DNA of 64,000 nucleotides. Source: JANQEU01 sp965601455 (lineage in GTDB: Bacteria; Bacteroidota; Bacteroidia; Cytophagales; Cyclobacteriaceae). The translations under genes and the position numbers were made by a program. Location of the stretch: the NCBI GenBank assembly GCA_965601455.1, contig OZ271831.1:1736001-1800000 (forward strand). The letters are read 5' to 3'. The notes below the pieces were generated by a model that was not told where the DNA came from, made no database searches, and saw only the letters and a list, made by a program, of their open reading frames with translations. Below, piece after piece: positions 53,339-62,154 of the stretch (positions are counted from its first letter, which is position 1; each line of letters begins with the position of its first letter).

Positions 53339-54457
53339 ATGGCGATAGAAGTTCGCGAAATGACTTCAACGAATGAAATCAAAGCATTCGTTAAGTATCC
53401 CTTTAAGCTTTATCGAAAAGACCCCCATTGGGTTCCACCCCTTATCCAGGACGAGCTAACCGTCTTTAATCCCGATAAGAATCCGGCTCTCAAACATGCC
53501 AAAATAAGATATTGGATGGCCTTTAAGGATGGAGTGGCAGTCGGACGTATCGCTGGAATGATTCTGGATGAAGAAAAGGAAAATGATCGGTTGGCCAGGT
53601 TTGGCTGGATAGATTTTGAAGACGATAATGAAGTCTCGAAAGCGCTCATAAAGGAGGTAGAAACATGGGCCGTTCATGAAGGCCTTAAAGGATTACACGG
53701 TCCGTTGGGTTTCACGGATATGGATTTCGAAGGAATGCTAGTTGAGGGTTTCGAATCGCGGGCTACAATTGCTACTATATATAATCACTCGTACTACCCA
53801 GCGCATCTGGAAAATCTTAACTACATCAAATCGACGGATTGGGTAGAGTTAAGATCCGATGTTCCCAAGCTATCAAAAAGATTAATTAGAAAAGCGGAGA
53901 TTATAGAATCTAGGTTTGGCCTTAAGACTCTTAATCTTAAAAGTAAAAAGGAGGCGCAAAAGTATGGAGATCAGATCTTCGAAGTGCTTAATAAAGCTTA
54001 CGCTGGATTATACGGATTTCATCAGCTAACGCAAGAACAAATTCAATTCTACATTGATCAGTACCTTGGTTTCGTTGTTACAGACCTATTGAGCCTGGTG
54101 GTCAATGCTGAGGGTAGAGTAGTTGGTTTTGCCATAACCATGCCTTCTTTTTCCAAGGCGTTTCAAAAAGCTCGAGGAAAACTATTTCCCGGAGCTATTC
54201 ATATTCTTAAGGCCCTTTGGAAAAACGACACGGCCGATATGTATCTAATTGGTGTTCTTCCTGAATACCAACGATTGGGAGCAACTACGCTGATCTTTAG
54301 GGATTTAATAAAAGCGTATAACAAAAGGGGAATTAAACACGCGGTCACAAATCCTATGTTGGAGGACAATCAGGGTGTGCTTGCCCAATTCAATGAGTAT
54401 CAGGAAAATGCTGAAATTTACAAACGCAGAAGATGTTTCATAAAAAAATTTGATTGA
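53339..54457 (+). CDS. GNAT-fold acyltransferase, candidate ceramide synthase
   Basis: 372 residues with no signal. The C-terminal half has the GNAT pattern YLIGVLPEYQRLGATTLIF, where the acyl-CoA loop would lie. The N-terminal YPFKLYRKDPHWVPPL is typical of a Bacteroidota family often misnamed GTP cyclohydrolase. Position directly after the SPT-like gene (4-bp gap) and the known GNAT-type bacterial ceramide synthase of Caulobacter make N-acylation of the long-chain base the most likely step. This is inference; another acceptor is possible. It overlaps the next gene by 4 bp. Confidence 0.65.
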   Translation: MAIEVREMTSTNEIKAFVKYPFKLYRKDPHWVPPLIQDELTVFNPDKNPALKHAKIRYWMAFKDGVAVGRIAGMILDEEKENDRLARFGWIDFEDDNEVSKALIKEVETWAVHEGLKGLHGPLGFTDMDFEGMLVEGFESRATIATIYNHSYYPAHLENLNYIKSTDWVELRSDVPKLSKRLIRKAEIIESRFGLKTLNLKSKKEAQKYGDQIFEVLNKAYAGLYGFHQLTQEQIQFYIDQYLGFVVTDLLSLVVNAEGRVVGFAITMPSFSKAFQKARGKLFPGAIHILKALWKNDTADMYLIGVLPEYQRLGATTLIFRDLIKAYNKRGIKHAVTNPMLEDNQGVLAQFNEYQENAEIYKRRRCFIKKFD

Positions 54458-55332
54458 TGAGGATTTTCCACGACAGAAATTACTGGGCAATAATTCTTGG
54501 TGCTTCAAGTGGGATGGGTCTCGCGACAGCAAAGAAACTGGCAAAAGCCGGCATGAACCTCGCATTGATCCACAGAGATAGAAGGTCTGTCCTGGAAAAA
54601 GTCAACGAGGAGTTTGATGCCATAAAACAACTTGGAATAGAGGTATTAATCTACAATGAGGATGCGCTGAATGAAGAGAAGAGGGGAGTAATTATTGATG
54701 AGTTGGTTGGAAATGTAGGAACGAAGAGCGTTCGATTGCTGCTTCATTCAATCTCAAAAGGCAACCTAAAGCCTATTGCTCAATCGAACATTATCGAAAG
54801 ACCAGAAGCTCAGTCAGAACTAGAAAATAAGTTCCAGAGTGCGCAAAGTGCGATGGATGAAATACAATATCCAAACGCAAAACTTGGTGAGTTAGATTTT
54901 ACCCTGACAGCTCAGGCAATGGCTACCAGTCTCGTATCATGGGTAAATGATCTTCACGAAAAGGAAATGTTTCAGGAGAGCGCCAGAGTTATTGGCTTGA
55001 CCAGTGAAGGAGATAAGAGAATATGGAAGGGATACGCCGCCGTTGGAGCGGCAAAAGCCACGTTAGAAGTAATAGCTAAGCATTTGGCAGTGGAGATGGC
55101 ATCCACAGGATTGACTGCCAATATTATTCAAGCCGGGATTACGAAAACCCCATCATTGCAGTTGATACCTGGAAGTGACCAGATGATGGCATCAGCGAAA
55201 TATCGTAACCCTAAGGGCCGTCTAACCACTCCGGAGGATGTAGCCAATGTGGTTTACCTGATGGTTCAGGATGAGGCGAACTGGATAAATGGGGCTCGTA
55301 TCATTGTTGATGGAGGTGAGCATTTGGTATGA
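54454..55332 (+). CDS. FabI-like short-chain dehydrogenase
   Basis: 292 residues. The nucleotide loop is GASSGMG (G16-G22). The active-site pair is Y194 and K201, spaced Y-x6-K as in enoyl-ACP reductases FabI and FabL and unlike the Y-x3-K of ketoreductases. The C-terminal block NGARIIVDGGEHLV also fits. It is somewhat longer than FabI (about 260) because of an extra helical region at about 100-145. Enoyl-ACP reduction in the cluster is likely, with ketoreduction as the alternative. ATGA overlaps join it to both neighbours. Confidence 0.78.
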   Translation: MMRIFHDRNYWAIILGASSGMGLATAKKLAKAGMNLALIHRDRRSVLEKVNEEFDAIKQLGIEVLIYNEDALNEEKRGVIIDELVGNVGTKSVRLLLHSISKGNLKPIAQSNIIERPEAQSELENKFQSAQSAMDEIQYPNAKLGELDFTLTAQAMATSLVSWVNDLHEKEMFQESARVIGLTSEGDKRIWKGYAAVGAAKATLEVIAKHLAVEMASTGLTANIIQAGITKTPSLQLIPGSDQMMASAKYRNPKGRLTTPEDVANVVYLMVQDEANWINGARIIVDGGEHLV

Positions 55333-55763
55333 TGCAAGATTTGATTCAATCGCTTCCTTACAAATCACCATTTCTTTTCGTTGATGAAATTTTGTCTATA
55401 AACGAAGACGAGGTTTCAGGTTCTTACAGAATGAAACCGGATGAATTCTTCTACGAAGGTCATTTTCCGGGAAATCCGGTTACACCGGGGGTAATACTCA
55501 CAGAGGTAGCTGCCCAGATTGGATTGGTTTGTCTGGGTTTGTTCTTAATAAGAAAGGAAACTGGAGCTTTTGTCCCTTTGTTTTCCAGCTCAAACGTCGA
55601 TTTCTATAAACCCGTTTTTCCTGGAGAAAAGGTCATTGTGCATTCTAAAAAACAATACTTTCGCTTTAGCAAACTGAAGTGTGATGTGGAGATGCAAAAT
55701 GAAAAAGGCGAGTTGATTTTGAAAGGCCAACTGTCTGGAATGATCACGGCACAAGAAGACTAA
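55329..55763 (+). CDS. FabZ-type 3-hydroxyacyl-ACP dehydratase
   Basis: 144 residues with one hot-dog fold. The catalytic H45 and E59 lie in HFPGNPVTPGVILTE, the FabZ motif. It would dehydrate 3-hydroxyacyl-ACP to the trans-2-enoyl form, for reduction by the FabI-like enzyme. It overlaps the SDR gene by 4 bp and the KS gene by 1 bp (TAATG). Confidence 0.9.
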   Translation: MMQDLIQSLPYKSPFLFVDEILSINEDEVSGSYRMKPDEFFYEGHFPGNPVTPGVILTEVAAQIGLVCLGLFLIRKETGAFVPLFSSSNVDFYKPVFPGEKVIVHSKKQYFRFSKLKCDVEMQNEKGELILKGQLSGMITAQED

Positions 55764-57037
55764 TGACAAAGAAAAGGGTAGTTATAACAGGAATGGGTGT
55801 TGCCGCGCCAAATGGCGTGGGCGTTGAATCGTTCAACGAAGCGCTCAAAGAGGGTAGATCAGGAATCAAATATCGAGCTGATTTAAAAGAACTCAATTTC
55901 AGGTCTCATATTGGTGGACAACCTCCCATTACCGAAGAATTAATCAAAGAGAAATTACCTGCTTTTATCGCATCAAAAGTTACTAACGATGCGGTAAAAT
56001 ATGCCTGTCTTTCAGGTTTGGAGGCCTGGCAGGATGCCGGCTTAGAAGTTGAAACCGGAGTTCGTCATACAGATACCGGGGTGGTTTTTGGTTCTGGTGC
56101 CTTAGGTCTTGACAAGTACATTATGGGGCGACTGGCTCCAATAGATGCTGGTGAAAACAAGAAACTAGGTACCGTTGCAATTCCAGAGAGTATGAGCAGC
56201 GGTGCCGCCGCTTTTTTGAATAGCATATTAGGTTTTGGAAATCGAACCATGTCAAATTCCTCTGCTTGCATAACAGGTAGTGAGTCCGTTTCGATGGGCT
56301 TCGAAATGATTCAGGACGGTCGAGCAAAACGGATGCTATGCGGTAGTACAGAGGGAGATGGTAGATACATTTGGGGAGGTTTCGATGCTATGCGCATTCT
56401 ATGTAGTGTTTCCAATGATAATCCCGAGGAAGCCTCCCGACCAATGAATGAGCGTCCAATGGGTTTCGCTCCTGCTGGTGGATCTGGAGCGATGGTTCTT
56501 GAGGATTTGGATGAAGCTCTTGCCAGAGGAGCTAAAATTTATGCGGAAATATTAGGTGCGCATTTCAATTCAGGAGCACAAACAGATGGTGGTTCGATGA
56601 CGGCTCCGAATTCAACAGCGGTTCAGGAATGCATCAGGAATTGCGTATCTGATGCTGGAATCGAAGCTAATGAAATTGATCTCATATCAGGTCATTTGAC
56701 ATCGACCAAAGGGGATGTAATCGAAGTGAAAAACTGGAGTGAAGCACTCGGAAGAAAAGGTGATACTTTTCCTTATATCAATACCCCAAAATCGATGATC
56801 GGTCATTGCATCGCCGGTGCAGGATCGGTTGAACTAGTGGCGTGCTTACTACAACTGCATCATGGTTATATCCATCCAAATATCAATTTGGGTAATATCC
56901 ATCCGGACATTGCTGAAATTGTACCAAAAGAGAAAATTCCTACTAAAAGACTGAATAAGGACATTAATACGGTTATCAAGGCCAATTTCGGATTTGGTGA
57001 TTTAAATTGCGTTATTCTTTTAAGAAAGTGGAAATAA
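55763..57037 (+). CDS. FabF-like beta-ketoacyl-ACP synthase
   Basis: 424 residues. The triad is C169 (SSACITGS), H311 (SGHLTSTKGD) and H348 (KSMIGHCIAGAG), complete. The motif around H311 is GHLTST instead of the usual HGTST, and the C-terminal NFGFGDLN replaces GFGGxN, so it is a divergent KS branch. It would extend acyl chains with malonyl-ACP. Only one KS is present, so it must act repeatedly or extend a supplied chain once. It is 1 bp from the ACP gene. Confidence 0.85.
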   Translation: MTKKRVVITGMGVAAPNGVGVESFNEALKEGRSGIKYRADLKELNFRSHIGGQPPITEELIKEKLPAFIASKVTNDAVKYACLSGLEAWQDAGLEVETGVRHTDTGVVFGSGALGLDKYIMGRLAPIDAGENKKLGTVAIPESMSSGAAAFLNSILGFGNRTMSNSSACITGSESVSMGFEMIQDGRAKRMLCGSTEGDGRYIWGGFDAMRILCSVSNDNPEEASRPMNERPMGFAPAGGSGAMVLEDLDEALARGAKIYAEILGAHFNSGAQTDGGSMTAPNSTAVQECIRNCVSDAGIEANEIDLISGHLTSTKGDVIEVKNWSEALGRKGDTFPYINTPKSMIGHCIAGAGSVELVACLLQLHHGYIHPNINLGNIHPDIAEIVPKEKIPTKRLNKDINTVIKANFGFGDLNCVILLRKWK

Positions 57038-57038
57038 T

Positions 57039-57290
57039 ATGTCAAGGGAAGACCTGCTCAACAAAATAAAAAACATCATTCAACCTTATGTAGGTGATGA
57101 AGAAGCTTTTAAAAGCATCAGTGAACAATCGGATCTCATTAATGATTTAAAGATCAACTCCGCTCATGTTGTCGATATTGTACTGGATATTGAAACGGAG
57201 TTTGACATCATGATTGACGATGATGCAATTAACGAGATGACAACCGTTGCCTCCGCCCTTGACCTTGTCGAATCCAAAATTGAAAGTTGA
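57039..57290 (+). CDS. Acyl carrier protein of the lipid cluster
   Basis: 83 residues. The phosphopantetheine serine is S41 in KINSAHVVDIVLDIE, where NSA replaces the common DSL. The helix II-III acidic face (DIETEFDIMIDDDAI) fits an ACP. It should carry chains for the neighbouring KS, dehydratase and reductase, and possibly feed the SPT-like enzyme. The cluster also contains a phosphopantetheinyl transferase, overlapping by TTGA, probably for this ACP. Confidence 0.85.
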   Translation: MSREDLLNKIKNIIQPYVGDEEAFKSISEQSDLINDLKINSAHVVDIVLDIETEFDIMIDDDAINEMTTVASALDLVESKIES

Positions 57291-57859
57291 TTGCTGTTGG
57301 TAACGACATTGTAGACCTGACAAAGGTCAATAACAATCCTCAATACATATCGAGACTGCTCAATTACGCCTTCAATCAGGAGGAGGCGAACTTAGTTACT
57401 ACAGATCTGACTAAAACATGGACCTACTGGTCTGCGAAAGAGTCCGCATACAAGAGTTCTGTGAAAAGGGGAAATCGACAACGATTTAGACCTAAGGACT
57501 TTCTTGTGAGCGACACAGGTCAGAATATTTTGAGAGTGATTACTCCGGAATATGGTCATTTTGAACTAAGTTCTCAGATAACTGAGAAGTATGTGTATAC
57601 AGTAAGTCAGTATTTCAATTCTTCCATCCAAAGTCGGATCTTCAAAACGCATTTTAGCCAACAATCAGATATTTCATTGAAATTGAAGGATAAGCTTATA
57701 ACTGAGATTTGCAATTTGGCGGGTGAGTCGAAAGGGGAAACAAGGATAGAGAAGGATGAATTCCTAATTCCACATGTAATGGTGGGAAATCAGAAGCTTG
57801 ATTATGATATCAGTTTATCTCATGACGGTAATTTCATGGCTTTCGCCTACTCCCTATGA
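57287..57859 (+). CDS. 4'-phosphopantetheinyl transferase
   Basis: 190 residues starting with TTG at 57287 (TTGA overlap). The motif GNDIVDL at residues 5-11 and WSAKESAYK at 48-56 are the magnesium- and CoA-binding signatures of the family. The sequence is longer than AcpS (about 120), between AcpS and Sfp in size. It would load phosphopantetheine on the serine of the ACP encoded just before. Presence inside the operon suggests it is dedicated to it. Confidence 0.85.
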   Translation: MIAVGNDIVDLTKVNNNPQYISRLLNYAFNQEEANLVTTDLTKTWTYWSAKESAYKSSVKRGNRQRFRPKDFLVSDTGQNILRVITPEYGHFELSSQITEKYVYTVSQYFNSSIQSRIFKTHFSQQSDISLKLKDKLITEICNLAGESKGETRIEKDEFLIPHVMVGNQKLDYDISLSHDGNFMAFAYSL

Positions 57860-58827
57860 GCCGTAAAATTGTAATTACCGGCGCCAATGGATTCATTGGT
57901 TCAAATCTGGTGAAGTTAGCGCTGGAAAAGGGTTATGACGTTTATCCAATTGTTCGGGAAGGAAGTAGTCCAAGGCTTTTATCGGAGCTTGAAACAGAGA
58001 TCTATCGAACAGATTTTCTAAGTTATCAGAGACTGAACAGGAGTTTCAAACAAATTGGAAATGATGTCGATTTATTCATTCATTGTGCTGGAGTTACTGA
58101 GGCAAGAAATACGGATGAGTTTCAGCGAGGCAATGTACAGGTCACCGAAAATCTCCTTAAAACAATTAAGGTAAGTGGCATAGGTATAAAAAAATTCGTT
58201 TTATTATCTAGTTTGGCAGCAAGAGGTCCTGGTTTGGAGAAGGAAGAAACTGGGGATGATCCGATCTCCGACTATGGAAGTAGTAAGCTTCAAGCCGAAA
58301 GTATACTTCGTGATCACGATTTGCCTAGTCTAATAGTGAGACCGACCGCAGTATATGGACCAGGTGATCTTGCTTTCCTGGAATTGGTGAAGCTGTTGAA
58401 ATTGCGTTTATCGATAATGTTAGGAAATCCGGAATCGAAGCTAACCTTCATTCATGTGGAGGATTTGTGCGAGTTGATTATGCAGTCAAACTTATTCAGT
58501 GACCCCAGAATATACGCTTACGACGGTAAAACCTACACACAGAGGCAGACACTCAAAGCATTTAAAGAGGCCATGGATATCAGAAGTTCTCTGACGGTTA
58601 AAGTGCCTTCAAAGTTTTTCCTTGACCTTACGCGGTTACTGAACGGTGCAAGTCTGGCCTTGACGGGAAGAACCTGGAAATACACTCCTGAAAAAGCTAA
58701 GGAATTGATTGCCGAAGACTGGTCCATTGGTCAAAACAATGAACTCCTGAAAATAGAACCAAAACACTCGCTGAATAGCGGTGTATCACAAACAGTAGAG
58801 TGGTACAAAGAAAAGGGTTGGATTTAG
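57856..58827 (+). CDS. NAD-dependent epimerase/dehydratase-type reductase
   Basis: 323 residues of the extended SDR type. The loop is GANGFIG (G9-G15) and the active pair is Y140 and K144 in SDYGSSKLQ, with a serine of LLSSLAARG before it. It overlaps the transferase gene by ATGA. In Caulobacter a protein of this class (CerR) reduces the keto group of ceramide precursors, and genes of this class often accompany SPT. A role as 3-ketosphinganine or ketoceramide reductase is therefore likely but not proven. Its end overlaps the convergent exporter gene by 4 bp. Confidence 0.7.
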   Translation: MSRKIVITGANGFIGSNLVKLALEKGYDVYPIVREGSSPRLLSELETEIYRTDFLSYQRLNRSFKQIGNDVDLFIHCAGVTEARNTDEFQRGNVQVTENLLKTIKVSGIGIKKFVLLSSLAARGPGLEKEETGDDPISDYGSSKLQAESILRDHDLPSLIVRPTAVYGPGDLAFLELVKLLKLRLSIMLGNPESKLTFIHVEDLCELIMQSNLFSDPRIYAYDGKTYTQRQTLKAFKEAMDIRSSLTVKVPSKFFLDLTRLLNGASLALTGRTWKYTPEKAKELIAEDWSIGQNNELLKIEPKHSLNSGVSQTVEWYKEKGWI

Positions 58828-60443
58828 ACGGATTCTGCCTCAAATTCTTTGATTACTCCATAATCCAGCTTTATTACTCGATCAGCTACATCGAAGTACG
58901 TTTCATCATGGGTGATGGCAATGACCGTTTTTCCCTGAGACTTTAACATGGGAAGAATCTCCCGATAAAACTTCCTTTTGAAGAATGGATCCTGATTTGC
59001 TGCCCATTCGTCGAATAGGTAAATTTCATTGTCCTCAAGGAGCGCTCGAAGCATAGATAGCCTTCCTCGCTGGCCAAACGATAAGTTGGTCTGAGAAAGC
59101 CTTTTTTCCTCCACACTCACTTTATCCGAGATATTCAGCTCCTCAATTAGTGATGGGGCATGGAGGTCAATACGATTTTCTTCAATGTAATTTAAGTCGG
59201 GAAAAACGTGAGAATCAGCGAATAAGGCAGTGAATTTATTACGATACGACTGGAGATTGTGTTCATCTATTTCTTTCTTTCCATAGAATACCTTCCCCTC
59301 CGTTGGTGTGTAAAGACCAGTAATGAGTTTTGCCAACGAAGTCTTCCCTGAGCCATTTCCACCGATAATGAATAGTAGTTCATTTGGAGCAATGGAGAGA
59401 TTAATGGGGCCTATGGTAAATGTTTTCTTGTTATGATCGAAATATTGGTAAACAACACCATCAAGACTTACCAACGCAATTTCTTTTTCCGGTGCAATTG
59501 GTTCAGTTCCTTCAGGTCCATCATCCTGCATTTGCAACCCAAGTGAATCAATCTGTTCCAATGACGCTTCCACCTTTTTAAGGTTCCGGAAAAAGGCAAC
59601 AATCAATATGAGTGATGGGAGTACAAATAGCAATAACATCAGGTACTCGACGAATAGTGATGTACTTAGGAAATCTGAATTGGAAAGGTAAACCAGTAAA
59701 CCTCCCACCAACACAATAAACACAATTTCACCAATTTTTGTAATCAACGTATTCAGGACATTGATAGAGATTTGGTGTGTGCTTTGCTGAAGACTTGCCG
59801 GACCCAAAACATCCTTAACATAAGACAGTTGGTGCTTTCTGTTAAGGGTTAACTCTTTCATGCCGTTGACCAATCCTCTAAGATGTTCGAAAACTTCATT
59901 TCGAAGCGCTCGAAATGCCATTTCGTGCCTTCGGATTGCTGGCAAGATCCACATGATGATAAAAAATATCAACCCGAAGGTCGCAAGTGATATAGTTGTC
60001 AATTCCCATGATATCCAAAACATGTAGACCAAACAACCTAGGGCTTTTGCTAAAGCGGTAAGCAATTCAGGCATTTTTTGGATGAAATCTCCAAGCACTC
60101 GTATGTCCGCAGTCAAAACTGGGATAATCCTTAGCGATTTGTTTTCTACTTCCTCAAACTCCGCTTTCATTAGTTTCTTTGAGAGATCAAGTCGAAGGTC
60201 GTGGGCGGTTCTTTCAGATAGTCTTGCCAACCGATAACTGGAAACCATCGCCGCTGCTGAAGAAAAAAGAATCAAGCCCATGACCTTGTACAGAAAAGTC
60301 ATGTCCAGAGCCTCTGCAGAGTTTATAGCTCCATGTAACTCTCGTATAGTGAAGGCATATGCTGCACCGGATAGTACACTGGCAATGACAGCTATGGTGA
60401 AATTAGAAACTGATTTACGAATCAGCAGGAGAATGACCTTCAT
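58824..60443 (-). CDS. SyrD/PvdE-type ABC exporter (fused permease-ATPase)
   Basis: 539 residues. Residues 1-300 hold six membrane helices, and the ATPase domain spans about 325-539. Walker A is GGNGSGKT (K367), the signature is LSFGQRGRLS, and Walker B is IYLFDEWAANQDP, the hallmark of the cyclic peptide/pyoverdine-precursor exporter family. It ends by overlapping the lipid cluster's last gene by 4 bp and is the only export gene near it. Exporting or flipping the cluster product is possible, although the family's known cargos are peptides and siderophore precursors. It lies 69 bp after the DUF3108 gene. Confidence 0.85.
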   Translation of the reverse strand: MKVILLLIRKSVSNFTIAVIASVLSGAAYAFTIRELHGAINSAEALDMTFLYKVMGLILFSSAAAMVSSYRLARLSERTAHDLRLDLSKKLMKAEFEEVENKSLRIIPVLTADIRVLGDFIQKMPELLTALAKALGCLVYMFWISWELTTISLATFGLIFFIIMWILPAIRRHEMAFRALRNEVFEHLRGLVNGMKELTLNRKHQLSYVKDVLGPASLQQSTHQISINVLNTLITKIGEIVFIVLVGGLLVYLSNSDFLSTSLFVEYLMLLLFVLPSLILIVAFFRNLKKVEASLEQIDSLGLQMQDDGPEGTEPIAPEKEIALVSLDGVVYQYFDHNKKTFTIGPINLSIAPNELLFIIGGNGSGKTSLAKLITGLYTPTEGKVFYGKKEIDEHNLQSYRNKFTALFADSHVFPDLNYIEENRIDLHAPSLIEELNISDKVSVEEKRLSQTNLSFGQRGRLSMLRALLEDNEIYLFDEWAANQDPFFKRKFYREILPMLKSQGKTVIAITHDETYFDVADRVIKLDYGVIKEFEAESV

Positions 60444-60512
60444 AGAGTGTAAGCCCGCTTATTAGGAAACAAGACGCAAATCTAATCTAAAATGAAGACT
60501 CCCTGGGGAATA

Positions 60513-61313
60513 CTAAGGATCAAATCGATACCTTAAATTCCTATAATTTTCCAATTCACATGTTACTTGGCCAAATTTCAATTTGGCTTCCACACGTAAC
60601 GGAAGTTGATTCTTGTCAAGAGTAGTCCAGACAACTACCGATCGAGCTTCCGGGAACGTTTTAGTCACAGGGAAGAGAATATAGAGTTTATGGGTAAGTT
60701 GTCGTCCATAATTTGTTTTGATCTCCTCAATACCTGCATACTCAATGCCGAAAGGGTAGTGCTTTTTTCCAAAAAAACTGTTGACCATGACAGAGTCCTC
60801 CATCTTCAAACCATGGAAATTTATATTGCGTAAGTAGAGATAGGAGCTCATCATTCCAAGCGCATCTTGTTCAAGGTCATAGGTTTTAATTTTATCAGCA
60901 GTCATTTCATCGGTATCCGTTTTTTGGACTCGAACTATTTTGTTGTCAAAGTCATAGTAATTATTCTGAATATCTCTTTTTCGACCTTCCTGAAAGTTTT
61001 GACTTGAAACTATTGGCTTGAAGTTGTTTATGTCCACACTTTCCGTGAAACGATCTTCAGTATTGCTGAAAAAACCTAGAAGCCCCGCGGTTTTTGCCCT
61101 CACATCAACATTATATGCAAGATCTTCTTGAATAATCGTATCATTCGGGATTTCCACTGACGCACGACCAATTGTAAACCAACCATATTTTACTCTGAAC
61201 TCAAGGGCTTCACCGATTTTGTAAGGTCGGCTTTCAGAGCCACCATTCTGCCCCATCACCTGTATGACAGAACAAATAAGCGCAAGAAGTAGTATGTTTC
61301 TTTTCCCGGTCAC
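60513..61313 (-). CDS. DUF3108 secreted protein
   Basis: 266 residues, GTG start at 61313, with a signal peptide ending VMGQ. The mature part matches DUF3108: SRPYKIGEALEFRVKYGWF, followed by EDRFTESVDINNFKPIV and a beta-barrel-like end (LPLRVEAKLKFGQVTCEL). DUF3108 proteins probably have a lipocalin-like or LolA-like shape in the periplasm. It is encoded on the same strand and 69 bp before the exporter gene, which would fit a periplasmic acceptor for a lipid, although this is conjecture. Confidence 0.8.
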   Translation of the reverse strand: MTGKRNILLLALICSVIQVMGQNGGSESRPYKIGEALEFRVKYGWFTIGRASVEIPNDTIIQEDLAYNVDVRAKTAGLLGFFSNTEDRFTESVDINNFKPIVSSQNFQEGRKRDIQNNYYDFDNKIVRVQKTDTDEMTADKIKTYDLEQDALGMMSSYLYLRNINFHGLKMEDSVMVNSFFGKKHYPFGIEYAGIEEIKTNYGRQLTHKLYILFPVTKTFPEARSVVVWTTLDKNQLPLRVEAKLKFGQVTCELENYRNLRYRFDP

Positions 61314-61517
61314 GAGCTACATGTTCCAAAATTCAAGCCAAAAATGAGCTCTATTTTTTTACGATCCGGCAAAAGTGCCCTGATTATGTCTGAATTGCCG
61401 ATAATTTGATGTGAAATGATTTCTAAATCGTATTGACTAATCAATTCAAATTTCAATTTAAGAATTTTTAAGACTGTCTGGTAATTGCTGATTAGGGCTT
61501 CTCACTACATTAGTGAA

Positions 61518-62099
61518 ATGAAAAACAATCACATATCCATTCCTAGGCGACAACTGTCGGTAAGCCTTTTGTTATGCCTTTTCTCCTTTTCTGCATTCTG
61601 CCAATATGAATTTAAGCCTCCGGAAGGATACTCTAAACAAGTCGGAGTCATGGTTTACATGTTGGAAGACCTAAAGAACCGAATCACTGATGAGGTGAAA
61701 GATCTAGATGTAGATCAAACCGATTTTTTATTTGATGAAAAAGCGAATAGTGTCGGAGCTATGATCATGCATTTGATTGCCACAGAGTCCTATTATCAAG
61801 TAGAGACGCTGGAAGGACGGTCCTGGACAGAAGAGGAAGTCGGTAAATGGGCGCAGGCAGGTGGTCTTGGTGATGAGTCAAGAAAAGCGTTTAAAGGGCA
61901 ACCGGCACAATACTATTTAGATCTATGGGATGAGGTAAGACAAAAGACACTGGCAGGGTTGAAAGAAAAAGACGATGACTGGTTAGCTACCTCGATAGAG
62001 GAAGGGATTGACAATCATTGGGTATGGTATCATGTCATGGAGCACCAGGCCAATCATATGGGACAAATTGCCCTGGTAAAAAACCGAATGACTGAGTAG
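61518..62099 (+). CDS. Secreted DinB-like protein
   Basis: 193 residues from the ATG at 61518; an upstream TTG at 61485 is not needed. An N-terminal extension ends in a signal peptide (LSVSLLLCLFSFSAFCQ). The body is a four-helix DinB-type fold with metal-ligand histidines in GAMIMHLIATESYY and MEHQANHMGQ. DinB proteins usually stay in the cytoplasm and several are thiol-S-transferases; a secreted one is less usual. Function unknown. Confidence 0.78.
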   Translation: MKNNHISIPRRQLSVSLLLCLFSFSAFCQYEFKPPEGYSKQVGVMVYMLEDLKNRITDEVKDLDVDQTDFLFDEKANSVGAMIMHLIATESYYQVETLEGRSWTEEEVGKWAQAGGLGDESRKAFKGQPAQYYLDLWDEVRQKTLAGLKEKDDDWLATSIEEGIDNHWVWYHVMEHQANHMGQIALVKNRMTE

Positions 62100-62154
62100 T
62101 ACCGTCCTCATTATTTTGTAATCACTTCCTTATTCATTTCGTACTTTCGTTCTT

